DNA of 37,107 nucleotides from an uncultured Erythrobacter sp. (GCA_937969505.1 CALBWA010000043.1:1-37107), one strand, 5' to 3'. Positions 8,359-16,821 are shown, counted from the stretch's first letter. Notes: generated by a model from the letters alone, not told the origin. Program-made: numbers and translations.

Positions 8359-9102
8359 ATGGAATCTGTCGAAGGACCCGGTTTGCCGCCATCGCTTGCG
8401 GACTTGCAAATGGGCGGTCCCATCTCCCTGTTTCTGGATTTTGACGGAACCCTTGTTGATATTGCGCCCGGTCCGGATGATATCCATGTGCCTGAAACTC
8501 TTATCGATGGGCTCCATCGATTGCGGGCATGCTTTGAAGGGCGGTTGGCACTGATCAGCGGCAGGGCGCTGGACGATATCGCACGTCATATTGATCTGTC
8601 GGGAATCGCGCGGGCTGGATCACACGGCGCAGACTGCCGCGATAAATGCGGTAGCAGCCTGGGGCAGGCAGCGCGGGCAATCGATCCGCTGATGGTCGAC
8701 CGGCTTGAGGGCTTTGCCGTGCAGCATGGGATCGAGCTGGAACGCAAAAGCCATGGCGCGGCCCTGCATTTTCGAAGCCAACCCGATCTGGAACCGCAGG
8801 CTATCAATTTCGCTTCCGGATTGGCTCAATCCAATGGTCTGGCAATCAAGACGGGCAAATGCGTGGTCGAAATCATGGCCAAAGGGGCGGACAAGGGCAG
8901 GGCGGTCGACTGCTTCATGCAGACAGAGCCTTTTGTCGGATCGCGGCCATGGTTCGTCGGTGATGACGTGACCGATGAAGACGGATTTGCAGCATGCGCG
9001 CGATTGGGAGGCGGTGGCATTCTGGTGGGGCATAAAGACAAAACCTCGGCGCAATTTGGATTGCCCGATGTTGCAGGAGTACATCGATGGCTGGGGTTAT
9101 GA
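8359..9102 (+). CDS. otsB: Trehalose-6-phosphate phosphatase
   Basis: A 247-residue HAD-superfamily phosphatase. The nucleophile motif is FLDFDGTLVDI, with Asp27 and Asp29; motif II/III features follow (LISGRALDDI, GADKGRAVD), and motif IV is WFVGDDVTDEDGF near the C-terminus. This is the OtsB signature. It hydrolyses trehalose-6-phosphate to trehalose. No ribosome site precedes ATG 8359; an internal ATG at residue 18 would still keep the catalytic motif, but the longer form matches the usual N-terminal extension. Its last 16 bases overlap the GH15 gene, and otsA follows that, so all three are one operon. The order otsB first and otsA last is noteworthy because the synthase needed first is translated last. 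Confidence 0.93.
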   Translation: MESVEGPGLPPSLADLQMGGPISLFLDFDGTLVDIAPGPDDIHVPETLIDGLHRLRACFEGRLALISGRALDDIARHIDLSGIARAGSHGADCRDKCGSSLGQAARAIDPLMVDRLEGFAVQHGIELERKSHGAALHFRSQPDLEPQAINFASGLAQSNGLAIKTGKCVVEIMAKGADKGRAVDCFMQTEPFVGSRPWFVGDDVTDEDGFAACARLGGGGILVGHKDKTSAQFGLPDVAGVHRWLGL

Positions 9103-10907
9103 ATTCTGAACTGAAACCGGCAAGCCTGGAACTGTGGCCGATCGGCAATTGCCAGGTCAGCGGCCTGATCGATGAAGCAGGTTCGCTGGTGTGGGGCTGT
9201 GTCCCTCGGGTCGATGGTGACCCGGTGTTCTGCTCTCTGCTCAATGGCGACAACATTGACGCAGGTGTGTGGCGGTTCGAGCTGGAAGGTCAGGTCAGCG
9301 CAACGCAGGAATACATTCGCAACACCCCCAACTTGGTGACGCGACTGGAAGCTGCCGATGGCAGCGTCGTCGAAGTGCTCGACTTTGCGCCGCGATACGA
9401 ACGATCAGGGCGCATGTATCGCCCCGTTGCCTTCGCCAGGATCGTGCGGCCTATTTCGGGTAATCCGCGCATCAAATGCGTGCTCACGCCGATGAAGAAT
9501 TATGGCGCCGGCTTGGCGGACACTACGCATGGCACAAATCACATTCGGTATCTGGTCGGGCCGCAGGCCTTGCGCCTCAGCACTGATGCGCCGGTTGGCT
9601 ATCTGATGGAGGGGCGCACTTTCCGGATCGAGGACGACACCCATTTCTTCCTGGGGCCGGATGAACCGTTTGTCGGAAACTTGCGCGAGGAATTGCGCGG
9701 TATGGAACAACGCACGCGCAAGTACTGGCAGCAATGGGTGCGCGGCCTTGCCACGCCATTTGAATGGCAGGACGAGGTGATCCGCTGCGCAATATCGCTC
9801 AAGCTGTGCCAGCATGAGGAGACAGGCGCGATTGTCGCGGCGCTGACAACCTCCATTCCCGAGGCGGCGCATTCGGAGCGCAATTGGGACTATCGTTATT
9901 GCTGGATCCGCGATTCCTATTACACGGTGCAAGCGCTCAATCGGTTGGGCGCGCTGGATGTGCTGGAGAAGTATCTCGCCTATCTGCGCAATATTGTGGA
10001 CTCGGCCAAAGGCGGACAGATCCAGCCACTTTATTCAGTTATGGGCGAAAGCGAGCTGGACGAAACGACAGCGGCCTACCTGGCCGGTTATCGCGGCATG
10101 GGCCCAGTCCGGCGCGGGAATGCCGCCTATAAGCAAATCCAGCATGACTGTTATGGCCAGATCGTTCTGCCAACCGCGCAGGGGTTTTTTGATCGCCGCC
10201 TGCTGCGCATGGCCGACGACCGCGACTTCGAAAGTCTGGAGCAGGTCGGCGAAATGGCCTGGGCGATGCACGATCAACCCGATGCTGGCCTATGGGAATT
10301 TCGCACCCGTCAGGAAGTGCACACATACTCAGCCGTGATGAGCTGGGCTGCGTGCGATCGGCTGGCCAAGGTGGCAGCGCAGTTGAACAAGCCGGAGCGT
10401 CAGGCGCTGTGGCAAGAACGGGCAGAAGCGATCCGAGCCCGCATCGACAAGGACGCCTGGAACGAAAACGGCCCTGAAGGCGGGCATTATGGTGCCAGCT
10501 TTGAAAGCGATTATCTCGACGCGAGTTTGTTGCAGATGGTCGAATTGCGGTTCCTGTCCCCTGACAATGAACGGTTCCAGTCCACTTTTGCTGCGGTTGA
10601 ACGCGAATTGCGGCGCGGCGACAACATGCTGCGCTATGCCGCAGAGGACGATTTCGGAGCGCCCGAAACAGCTTTCAACGTCTGCACGTTCTGGCTGATA
10701 GAAGCATTGCATCTTGCTGGCCGGGATGAAGAAGCGCGCACTTTGTTCTGCACCATGCTAAGCCACACCACCCAGTCCGGTTTGTTGAGTGAAGATCTCG
10801 ATTATGAAACCGGCGAGTTGTGGGGAAACTTCCCGCAAACCTATTCGTTGGTGGGTGTGATCAATTGCGCGGGGCTGTTGTCCAAATCCTGGAGTGAAGT
10901 ACGATAG
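9087..10907 (+). CDS. Glycoside hydrolase family 15 (glucoamylase/trehalase-like)
   Basis: A 606-residue GH15 protein. The N-terminal beta-sandwich-like region runs from LELWPIGNCQVSGLID, and the (alpha/alpha)6 catalytic domain contains ERNWDYRYCWIRDSYYTVQAL (about 265-285) and the C-terminal block LLSEDLDYETGELWGNFPQTYS, where the family has its acid/base and substrate-site residues. The start is ATG 9087 because AGGAG at 9075-9079 sits 7 bases upstream; a second ATG at 9099 overlaps the otsB stop but is too far from that site. GH15 members include glucoamylases, dextranases and the mycobacterial-type trehalase. Being co-translated between otsB and otsA makes trehalose or a trehalose-linked glucan the likely substrate, by inference. 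No signal peptide is visible, so it should act in the cytoplasm. Confidence 0.9.
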   Translation: MAGVMNSELKPASLELWPIGNCQVSGLIDEAGSLVWGCVPRVDGDPVFCSLLNGDNIDAGVWRFELEGQVSATQEYIRNTPNLVTRLEAADGSVVEVLDFAPRYERSGRMYRPVAFARIVRPISGNPRIKCVLTPMKNYGAGLADTTHGTNHIRYLVGPQALRLSTDAPVGYLMEGRTFRIEDDTHFFLGPDEPFVGNLREELRGMEQRTRKYWQQWVRGLATPFEWQDEVIRCAISLKLCQHEETGAIVAALTTSIPEAAHSERNWDYRYCWIRDSYYTVQALNRLGALDVLEKYLAYLRNIVDSAKGGQIQPLYSVMGESELDETTAAYLAGYRGMGPVRRGNAAYKQIQHDCYGQIVLPTAQGFFDRRLLRMADDRDFESLEQVGEMAWAMHDQPDAGLWEFRTRQEVHTYSAVMSWAACDRLAKVAAQLNKPERQALWQERAEAIRARIDKDAWNENGPEGGHYGASFESDYLDASLLQMVELRFLSPDNERFQSTFAAVERELRRGDNMLRYAAEDDFGAPETAFNVCTFWLIEALHLAGRDEEARTLFCTMLSHTTQSGLLSEDLDYETGELWGNFPQTYSLVGVINCAGLLSKSWSEVR

Positions 10908-12295
10908 GACGTCTGGTAGTCATTTCGAACAGAGTTGCTGTTCCCAAGGCGCGCGGCGCGGCGGGGGCACAGGGCGGGCTGGCCGGCGCGCTCAATTCTG
11001 CGCTCAAGGACTATGGCGGCATCTGGTTCGGCTGGTCGGGCCAGGAAAGCGAAGACCGCACCGGCAATATCAACATGCAGCGCAATGGCGGTGTCACCAC
11101 TGCCACGATCGATCTGTCTGCACGTGACATTGATGAATATTACAATGGTTATGCCAATTCGACGCTTTGGCCGCTGTTCCACTATCGCCTCGACCTGACC
11201 GAGTATGAGCGTGAAACCGGCAAGGGTTATGAGCGGGTCAACGAGCGGTTCGCCGAATCCGTCACTCCGCTGATCGAGGATGACGATCTGGTCTGGGTGC
11301 ATGATTACCACCTGCTGCCATTGGGTGAGCGCTTGCGATCGCGCGGGCTGAAAAACCGCATCGGGTTCTTCCTCCATATCCCATGGCCGCCGACCCGCCT
11401 GTTTGTATCGCTGCCGTTCCACGAACGCCTGGTGCGTACCATGCTGGAATATGATCTGATCGGTTTTCAGACGGAAGAGTGGCTGGAGAGCTTTCTGCAT
11501 TACTGCCGCAAGGAACTGGGCGCGGAGGTTGATGACGCCACCGGCACAATCACGTTTGAAGGGCGCTCTGCAGTTGCCAAAGCCTATCCCATCGGGATCG
11601 ATTGGGACCATTTTGCCGCGCAAGGCAAAACTGGCGAATCGCGACAGGCGGAACAGCGACTGATTTCATCCACCCGGCATCGTACCGCGATGATCGGGGT
11701 GGACCGGCTGGATTATTCCAAGGGATTGCCTGAACGCATTGATGGTATCGGGCGCTTTTTTGATCAGCACCCGGAGCGGGTGCGCGACCTGGTGTATATC
11801 CAAATAGCACCGCCGAGCCGCGAAGATGTTGAAAGCTATCAGCATATTCGCGGGCTGCTGGAACAGAAAACCGGACAGATCAACGGGGCCCGCTCCGAGG
11901 TTGATCTGGTGCCGATCCGCTATGTCAACCGCGGCTACTCACATGCCGAATTGTTCGGTTTCTTCCGCGGATCGAAAATCGGTCTGGTCACACCTTTGCG
12001 AGACGGCATGAACCTGGTCGCCAAGGAATATGTCGCAGCGCAAGATCCCGACGACCCCGGCGTGCTGATCCTGTCGCGCTTTGCCGGTGCTGCAAGCCAG
12101 CTCGGCGATGCCGTTCTGGTCAATCCGCACAGTCCGGATGATGTCAGCCATGCGATCAAAAAAGCTCTGGAAATGCCGCTTGACGAGCGCAAGCGGCGCT
12201 ACAATGCGATGATCGCCACGATCAGGGATGATAATGTGCAAGACTGGACCAAGCGGTTTTGCAACGATCTGGCGGCTTTGCCCACCAAAAATTGA
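10904..12295 (+). CDS. otsA: Trehalose-6-phosphate synthase, apparent ATA start
   Basis: GT20 synthase joining UDP-glucose (or ADP-glucose) and glucose-6-phosphate. Motifs: GRLVVISNRVAVPK at the N-terminus, GGLAGAL donor-binding loop, WFGWSG, WVHDYHLLPL, NRIGFFLHIPWPP, GVDRLDYSKGLPER and RDGMNLVAKEYVAAQDP. The first in-frame ATG is at 11075, which would delete 57 residues including the Arg and Gly-rich loop that bind substrate. No ATG, GTG or TTG exists between the upstream in-frame stop (10895-10897) and 11075. The codon aligned with Met1 of E. coli OtsA (MSRLVVVSNR) is ATA at 10904, overlapping the GH15 stop as ATAG, with GGAG at 10891-10894 nine bases before it. ACG at 10901 is the other option. 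The length from ATA is 463 residues, normal for OtsA. Function is near certain; the start is unusual. Confidence 0.9.
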   Translation: MGRLVVISNRVAVPKARGAAGAQGGLAGALNSALKDYGGIWFGWSGQESEDRTGNINMQRNGGVTTATIDLSARDIDEYYNGYANSTLWPLFHYRLDLTEYERETGKGYERVNERFAESVTPLIEDDDLVWVHDYHLLPLGERLRSRGLKNRIGFFLHIPWPPTRLFVSLPFHERLVRTMLEYDLIGFQTEEWLESFLHYCRKELGAEVDDATGTITFEGRSAVAKAYPIGIDWDHFAAQGKTGESRQAEQRLISSTRHRTAMIGVDRLDYSKGLPERIDGIGRFFDQHPERVRDLVYIQIAPPSREDVESYQHIRGLLEQKTGQINGARSEVDLVPIRYVNRGYSHAELFGFFRGSKIGLVTPLRDGMNLVAKEYVAAQDPDDPGVLILSRFAGAASQLGDAVLVNPHSPDDVSHAIKKALEMPLDERKRRYNAMIATIRDDNVQDWTKRFCNDLAALPTKN

Positions 12296-12320
12296 TAGCA
12301 CGTTTGCGATCGCGCGCACG

Positions 12321-12782
12321 TTAGACCGCGCGCTTCTTGATTTCTTCCGGATCGACCCAGCGTCCCGTGTTCTGCTCCAGCACCGTTTTCAGATCGATAT
12401 GCTTGCCGCGTTTGGCCCGCTTGCGCAGCAGTTCATCCACTGCCCACAGCAAAGCCTCGTTGCTGAATGGCTTGCGGATATAGTCTTGCGCGCCAGCGTA
12501 GATCGCCTGCTCTTCATCCTGCTCTCCGGTCAATGCGGTGAACATGATCACCGGGAGGTCATAGAATTTGTCCGAAGTGCGCAGTTTGCGCAAAACCTGT
12601 GACCCGGTCATTTCCGGCATATCCTGATCTAGCAGCATGAGATCGGGTCGGCGCCATTTCAGCAGCTCGAGCGCTTGATCGCCACTGGTCACCCAGCCAC
12701 AGGCGTGGCCTGCCTCCATCAGCGCATCTGCGGCCATTTCGGCGATGATCTCGTCATCATCCACGATCAGAATATAAGCCAA
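12321..12782 (-). CDS. Stand-alone receiver-domain response regulator
   Basis: A 153-residue CheY-like protein: acidic cluster D8-D9-D10, phospho-acceptor Asp52 in LLDQDMPEM, Thr82 in FTALTG and Lys104 in YIRKPF. A short charged C-terminal extension (about 30 residues, VLEQNTGRWVDPEEIKK) follows the receiver and has no recognised output domain. The start codon is TTG at 12782; GGGAG six bases upstream (AAGGGAGCACAAA before it) supports it, and the protein sequence MAYILIVDDD begins exactly as expected. No histidine kinase is adjacent, so its partner is elsewhere. It converges on otsA with 25 bp between. Confidence 0.9.
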   Translation of the reverse strand: MAYILIVDDDEIIAEMAADALMEAGHACGWVTSGDQALELLKWRRPDLMLLDQDMPEMTGSQVLRKLRTSDKFYDLPVIMFTALTGEQDEEQAIYAGAQDYIRKPFSNEALLWAVDELLRKRAKRGKHIDLKTVLEQNTGRWVDPEEIKKRAV

Positions 12783-12925
12783 TTTGTGCTCCCTTAATCT
12801 CTGTGGGCGTCTTCCTGCTTAGTGCAGTTGATAAAAACGCCGATGAAGCTCAGAATACGGGTTGATGCGTAATTCGCTCTCGGGGACCTTGTGGTCAGCG
12901 ACCTGTTCTGCCACGGCATGAAGCT

Positions 12926-13702
12926 ATGCCAGTTGAACGTTTTCTGCCCACCAAGGGCATCCACAATCTTCGCGATTACGGTGGATATCCCACGAGAGAA
13001 AGAAGCCGGGTCAAGACCGGGCTGCTCTTTCGATCTGGGCAGCATTTTGATGCAACAACTGAAGATCTTCAGCTGGTCGATAGCCTTGATATACGCACAG
13101 TGGTCGATTTGCGCGGCACGTCTGAACGAGAGAATTTTCCCTGTCGTCGCAGCGAAAGTTTTTCTGCAGAAGTAGTCTTTCATGACGGCGAAACCGCCAG
13201 TTCGCCGCCGCATGAGCAGGCGGCGGGGGCTAGTATTACCGCAGAGAAGGCGCGTCAGCGAATGATTGCCCTATATACGCGGATGCCGGTTAACCCGGCC
13301 ATGATCAGCATGTTTGGCCGCTTTTTCAAAGCACTGGATGCGCGTAACGGTGGCAGTCTTGTGCATTGTTTCGCGGGCAAGGACCGGACCGGTATTGCCG
13401 CCACAATGCTGCTGCATGTGCTGGGCGTACAGCATGATGATCTGATGACCGAGTTTCTCATGACCAACGAGGCTCCCACAACCGAGGTCCTGCTGGCCCA
13501 GTCCTTGCCCCGATTGGAACAGCATTATGGCTCACTTGATGAAGATGCCGTGCGCAACCTGATGTGCGTCCGGCCGGAATATCTCGACACCTATCTGACC
13601 GAAGTGACACGCACGCATGGTTCGCTTGATAGCTATCTTGAAGGCGTCATAGGTGTGGACGAAGCAATGCGAGAACGGTTGAAGACACGCTTCATCGCGT
13701 GA
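12926..13702 (+). CDS. Tyrosine/serine protein phosphatase (Y_phosphatase3 family)
   Basis: A 258-residue cysteine phosphatase. The N-terminus has the family block GIHNLRDYGGYPT...KTGLLFRSGQH, then DIRTVVDLRGTSER, and the P-loop HCFAGKDRTG, with catalytic Cys148 and Arg154 (C-X5-R). This arrangement is typical of the bacterial Y_phosphatase3 group related to MptpB and to phosphoinositide/tyrosine phosphatases. The substrate is unknown. There is no signal peptide, so it is probably cytoplasmic unless secreted by another route. The ribosome site before ATG 12926 is weak. It lies divergent from the orphan response regulator, with 143 bp of shared upstream region, which could mean shared control, though I see no clear promoter there. 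Confidence 0.88.
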   Translation: MPVERFLPTKGIHNLRDYGGYPTRERSRVKTGLLFRSGQHFDATTEDLQLVDSLDIRTVVDLRGTSERENFPCRRSESFSAEVVFHDGETASSPPHEQAAGASITAEKARQRMIALYTRMPVNPAMISMFGRFFKALDARNGGSLVHCFAGKDRTGIAATMLLHVLGVQHDDLMTEFLMTNEAPTTEVLLAQSLPRLEQHYGSLDEDAVRNLMCVRPEYLDTYLTEVTRTHGSLDSYLEGVIGVDEAMRERLKTRFIA

Positions 13703-13729
13703 CATTTAATGGCTTGTTTCCCATATAAA
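13699..13729 (+). promoter_or_regulatory. Candidate trxB promoter
   Basis: GTGACA at 13699-13704 and TATAAA at 13724-13729 match -35 and -10 consensus well, though the 19-bp spacer is long (18 if the -10 is read as ATATAA). Transcription would start near 13736, 35 bases before the chosen trxB ATG, which also argues against the upstream GTG at 13738 as the start. Confidence 0.38.
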
Positions 13730-13770
13730 GGCAGCAAGTGAATCACCCCAACGAAGGCAAGGCGCGCGCC

Positions 13771-14754
13771 ATGGCAACCCACCATACAAAAATGCTCATT
13801 ATCGGTTCCGGCCCCGCAGGCTACAGCGCGGCAATTTATGGTGCACGTGCCATGCTTGAACCGATTGTGGTGCAGGGCATCCAGCCCGGTGGCCAACTGA
13901 CCATCACCACCGATGTAGAAAACTATCCCGGCTTTGCCGATGTGGTGCAGGGCCCCTGGCTGATGGAGCAGATGCAAAAGCAGGCCGAGCATGTCGGCAC
14001 GCGCATGATGTGGGACACGATTGTTGAAGTCGATCTGGATAGTGGTCCTCCCTACCGCGCAATTGGCGACAGCGGCGATGAATATATCGGCGATACGCTG
14101 GTGATCTGCACGGGTGCGCAGGCCAAATGGCTGGGAGCGCCGGGAGAGCAAGAGCTAGGCGGCAAAGGCGTGTCGGCCTGTGCCACTTGCGATGGGTTCT
14201 TCTATCGCGGCAAGAAAGTTGCCGTCATTGGCGGAGGAAACACTGCTGTTGAAGAGGCCCTGTACCTCACCAACCATTCGGATGATGTGACCCTGATCCA
14301 TCGGCGGGACGAATTGCGCTCTGAAAAAATTCTGCAGGAACGCCTGCTCGCCTCCGACAAGATTACACCCCTGTGGAACAAGACGGTCGAGAGCTTTGAA
14401 GGCGATCCTGCAGCCGGTGGTCTCACCCATCTGGTGTTGAAGGACACGGTGACCGGAGAGACATCGACACTGGAAGTGGACGGGGCCTTTGTTGCCATCG
14501 GCCATGCCCCAGCGACAGAGCTGTTCAAGGGCAAGCTGGCGATGGATGAAAGTGGTTATCTCGATGTGGCGGCTGGAACCCCTAAAACCGCTTTGCCGGG
14601 CGTTTTTGCCGCTGGCGATGTGACCGATCATGTCTATCGGCAGGCCGTGACAGCCGCCGGTATGGGCTGCATGGCAGCGCTTGATGCGGAAAAGTTCCTC
14701 GCCACGATGGACTATGCCCGCGAAGAAATGCCCGCCACGGAAGCGGCAGAGTAG
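13771..14754 (+). CDS. trxB: Thioredoxin-disulfide reductase
   Basis: A 327-residue low-molecular-weight thioredoxin reductase. It has the FAD-binding GSGPAGYSAA near 12-21, the PGGQL and ENYPGF blocks, the redox-active pair Cys137-Ala-Thr-Cys140, the NADPH-binding GGGNTAVEEA, HRRDELRSEK, and the C-terminal FAD motif GVFAAGDVTDHVYRQ. It transfers electrons from NADPH to thioredoxin in the cytoplasm. The frame extends to a GTG at 13738, but ATG 13771 is preferred: AAGG at 13759-13762 lies 8 bases upstream and the product then starts MATHHTKMLIIG, as in related bacteria. Downstream MAPEG genes converge on it. Confidence 0.97.
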   Translation: MATHHTKMLIIGSGPAGYSAAIYGARAMLEPIVVQGIQPGGQLTITTDVENYPGFADVVQGPWLMEQMQKQAEHVGTRMMWDTIVEVDLDSGPPYRAIGDSGDEYIGDTLVICTGAQAKWLGAPGEQELGGKGVSACATCDGFFYRGKKVAVIGGGNTAVEEALYLTNHSDDVTLIHRRDELRSEKILQERLLASDKITPLWNKTVESFEGDPAAGGLTHLVLKDTVTGETSTLEVDGAFVAIGHAPATELFKGKLAMDESGYLDVAAGTPKTALPGVFAAGDVTDHVYRQAVTAAGMGCMAALDAEKFLATMDYAREEMPATEAAE

Positions 14755-14781
14755 CGCGCCGGTTATTGTAGGTTAGTTCTC

Positions 14782-14823
14782 GCATGATCGGGGAGCTGGT
14801 AACAACCAGCATCCCCGCCATGC
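14782..14823. terminator. Long imperfect hairpin between convergent trxB and MAPEG genes
   Basis: Two 19-base arms (14782-14800 and 14805-14823) pair around an AACA loop: GCTGGT with ACCAGC, GGGG with CCCC, and GCATG with CATGC, interrupted by small bulges. It sits where the two transcripts meet, so it may terminate either. No T-run follows on either strand, so it is not a textbook intrinsic terminator. Confidence 0.45.
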
Positions 14824-14847
14824 TATTTCCGCCGAGCTTTAGCCCGA

Positions 14848-15276
14848 TCAGAAAACTGCAATGGCAGCCTTGGCGATCAGCACGATCAGCACCAGACTGG
14901 CGATGGCAAACAGGACAAAGCGGACCATGACCTTGTTCGCAGTCACTTGCACCAGGCTGTGCGCAACTCGCAAACCGACATAGATCCAGGCAAGCAGAGC
15001 GTTGGCAGGGCTGCCCTCGCCAATCAGCGTCAGCAGCAGAACAACGGCATAAAAGACCGTCGGCTGTTCGTGCAAATGGTTGTAATTGTGTGCTTTCCAC
15101 TGAACCCTGGCCGGCAGGCTATGGTCCAGCGAGGCATTGGGGTCGCGGACCAATTGGTCGACATCGACCTGAGCTTTGCTCATCGCGGGGATGCGCGTGA
15201 CATACATCCACGCCCACATGACCATGGTCCAGATCATCAGAGCAACAGCAGGCTGGAGAATGGGTGCGTCTATCAT
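14848..15276 (-). CDS. MAPEG family membrane protein (second of tandem pair)
   Basis: A 142-residue integral membrane protein with about four hydrophobic segments (residues 6-26, 70-90, 93-113 and 120-141). The signature AHNYNHLHEQPTVFYAV, then LLAWIYVGLRVAHSLVQ, defines the MAPEG superfamily (membrane-associated proteins in eicosanoid and glutathione metabolism). Some members are glutathione transferases or peroxidases, but most bacterial ones are uncharacterised. It lies 24 bp downstream of a clear paralog on the same strand; the two share most of the central signature and the C-terminal helix. A local duplication followed by divergence is likely. The ATG at 15276 is used, although no strong ribosome site is visible. 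Confidence 0.85.
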   Translation of the reverse strand: MIDAPILQPAVALMIWTMVMWAWMYVTRIPAMSKAQVDVDQLVRDPNASLDHSLPARVQWKAHNYNHLHEQPTVFYAVVLLLTLIGEGSPANALLAWIYVGLRVAHSLVQVTANKVMVRFVLFAIASLVLIVLIAKAAIAVF

Positions 15277-15300
15277 ATGGTCAAATATCCCGAAAGGTGA

Positions 15301-15753
15301 TTAGGAAACGAGTGTTGGGTCGGCAAACAGGGTGGCTGATGCTGCGCGCAAGGCTAGAGCGATCAGCACGATTGAGCTGAGCAGAAATAGGGCAAACCTG
15401 ATCGGCAATTTGTTGATCAGAATTTGCCAGAGCGAATGAATAATCCGGATGCCAACGTAAATCCACGCCAGCATCAGATCAATCGCGCCGGCCCCGGCAA
15501 TCGCCAGGATGAAGCTGACGGCATAAAACAGTGTTGGCTGTTCGTGCAGATGGGTGTGATTGTGCGCGACCCAATTGGCTTTGTCGGGAATGACACCTTC
15601 CAGATCGCTTCCGCGGGCGCCTCGCTTGCCGCTTAGCGCAGATTTGTCTTTCAACTTGGCAATGGCGCCAAATCGGGCCGGAATGATCCACAACAGGACA
15701 ATCAGCGTCCAAACGATCAATACTGCTGCTGGCGCCAGCATTTGTGCCTGCAT
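15301..15753 (-). CDS. MAPEG family membrane protein (first of tandem pair)
   Basis: A 150-residue paralog of the next gene with the same motif, AHNHTHLHEQPTLFYAV, followed by MLAWIYVGIRIIHSLWQ and a hydrophobic C-terminal helix. The start is ATG 15753, one codon after a TTG, with a purine-rich GGGAGAGG just upstream on this strand. The loop between helix 1 and the signature is basic and differs from its paralog, so the two may have different partners or substrates. The reaction is unknown; a glutathione-dependent detoxification role is the general expectation for the family. Confidence 0.85.
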   Translation of the reverse strand: MQAQMLAPAAVLIVWTLIVLLWIIPARFGAIAKLKDKSALSGKRGARGSDLEGVIPDKANWVAHNHTHLHEQPTLFYAVSFILAIAGAGAIDLMLAWIYVGIRIIHSLWQILINKLPIRFALFLLSSIVLIALALRAASATLFADPTLVS

Positions 15754-15816
15754 CAAACCTCTCCCTCTTGACCTGCGACAGTGGGAAAGCTGCCCGTGAA
15801 TGTCAAATCATTGCAA

Positions 15817-16821
15817 TCATGCATCACTCGTGATCGTGCTTGCAAAGCTGGCCGGGTCGCAATTGCCCCCTGTGATCATAATCACCGTGTCTGCATCCAC
15901 AGAAACTTTCCCGGCAAGGGCTGCTGCCAGAGCTGCTGCTCCACCCGGCTCCACCACAAGTTTGAGATCGGCAAAGGCATACCGCTGGGCAGCGCGCACT
16001 TCAGCATCCGTGACGGTAACGCCTGGGTTTGCGCGGCCATGCAAGATATCTAGATTGATCGGCTTTGTGGCTTCTGGCTGCAGGGCATCACAGATGGTGG
16101 AAGGAGCATTGGCGTCGGCGCGAACAATCCGGCCCTTTTTCAAGGCGCGCCCGACCATATCCCAGCCAACCGGTTCAACCACATGCAGTTCGGCATCCGG
16201 GCAAGCAAGTGACAGGCCAGCCGCCAGCCCTCCACCGCCACAACACGCGATGAGACGGCTGGGCTGGCAGCCCAATTGCCGGCTAATTTCAACGCCGGCG
16301 CTGCCTTGCCCCTCAATAACCCAGCGATCCCCAAAGGCATGGACCAGCGTGCCACCGCTATCCTCTACCAGCTTCGCAGCCACGGCATCGCGGTCCTCGC
16401 CCGGTCGATCATACAGGACAACCTGCGCACCAAGGGCTCGCGTGGCGTCCAGCTTCACCTGCGGCGCATTGCGCGGCATCACGATGGTCGCGGCAATACC
16501 CAGCCTACGCGCAGCCCACGCCACTCCTTGTGCATGATTGCCGCTCGATACGGCAACGACGCCTCCTGCACGGGCCGCCTTGTCCATGTTGGAAAGCCGC
16601 CACCATGCGCCTCTGATCTTGAAGGCCCCGACAGGTTGCAAATTCTCAGCCTTCACCCAGCACGACACTTCGCCGATCTGGACGGGCAGCAGCGGGGTCG
16701 GGGGCAGGATTTCTGCAATGGATTGCGCCGCGCGCAGCACTCCGTCTCTCGAGGCAATATCAAACAAGATCCGTGTGTCCTCGTACCCGAGCACCGGACC
16801 GTCTGATCGGCCAGTGCTCAT
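15817..16821 (-). CDS. PLP-dependent threonine dehydratase-like enzyme
   Basis: A 334-residue fold-type II PLP enzyme. Key features are the Schiff-base lysine in VGAFKIRGAWW, the substrate loop SSGNHAQGVAWAA, the phosphate-binding glycine loop CCGGGGLAAG, and MITGGNC near the C-terminus. It closely resembles catabolic threonine/serine dehydratases (no ACT regulatory domain, about 330 residues), which deaminate threonine to 2-oxobutanoate. Serine racemase or hydroxyaspartate dehydratase have the same motifs and cannot be ruled out. The start at 16821 has no clear ribosome site. It is divergent from the polyamine operon, with 144 bp between the two starts. Confidence 0.85.
   Translation of the reverse strand: MSTGRSDGPVLGYEDTRILFDIASRDGVLRAAQSIAEILPPTPLLPVQIGEVSCWVKAENLQPVGAFKIRGAWWRLSNMDKAARAGGVVAVSSGNHAQGVAWAARRLGIAATIVMPRNAPQVKLDATRALGAQVVLYDRPGEDRDAVAAKLVEDSGGTLVHAFGDRWVIEGQGSAGVEISRQLGCQPSRLIACCGGGGLAAGLSLACPDAELHVVEPVGWDMVGRALKKGRIVRADANAPSTICDALQPEATKPINLDILHGRANPGVTVTDAEVRAAQRYAFADLKLVVEPGGAAALAAALAGKVSVDADTVIMITGGNCDPASFASTITSDA

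Noticed and set aside
13738..13770. GTG 13738 as the trxB start
   Set aside because: ATG 13771 has a ribosome site and gives the usual N-terminus. The likely transcription start is almost at the GTG.
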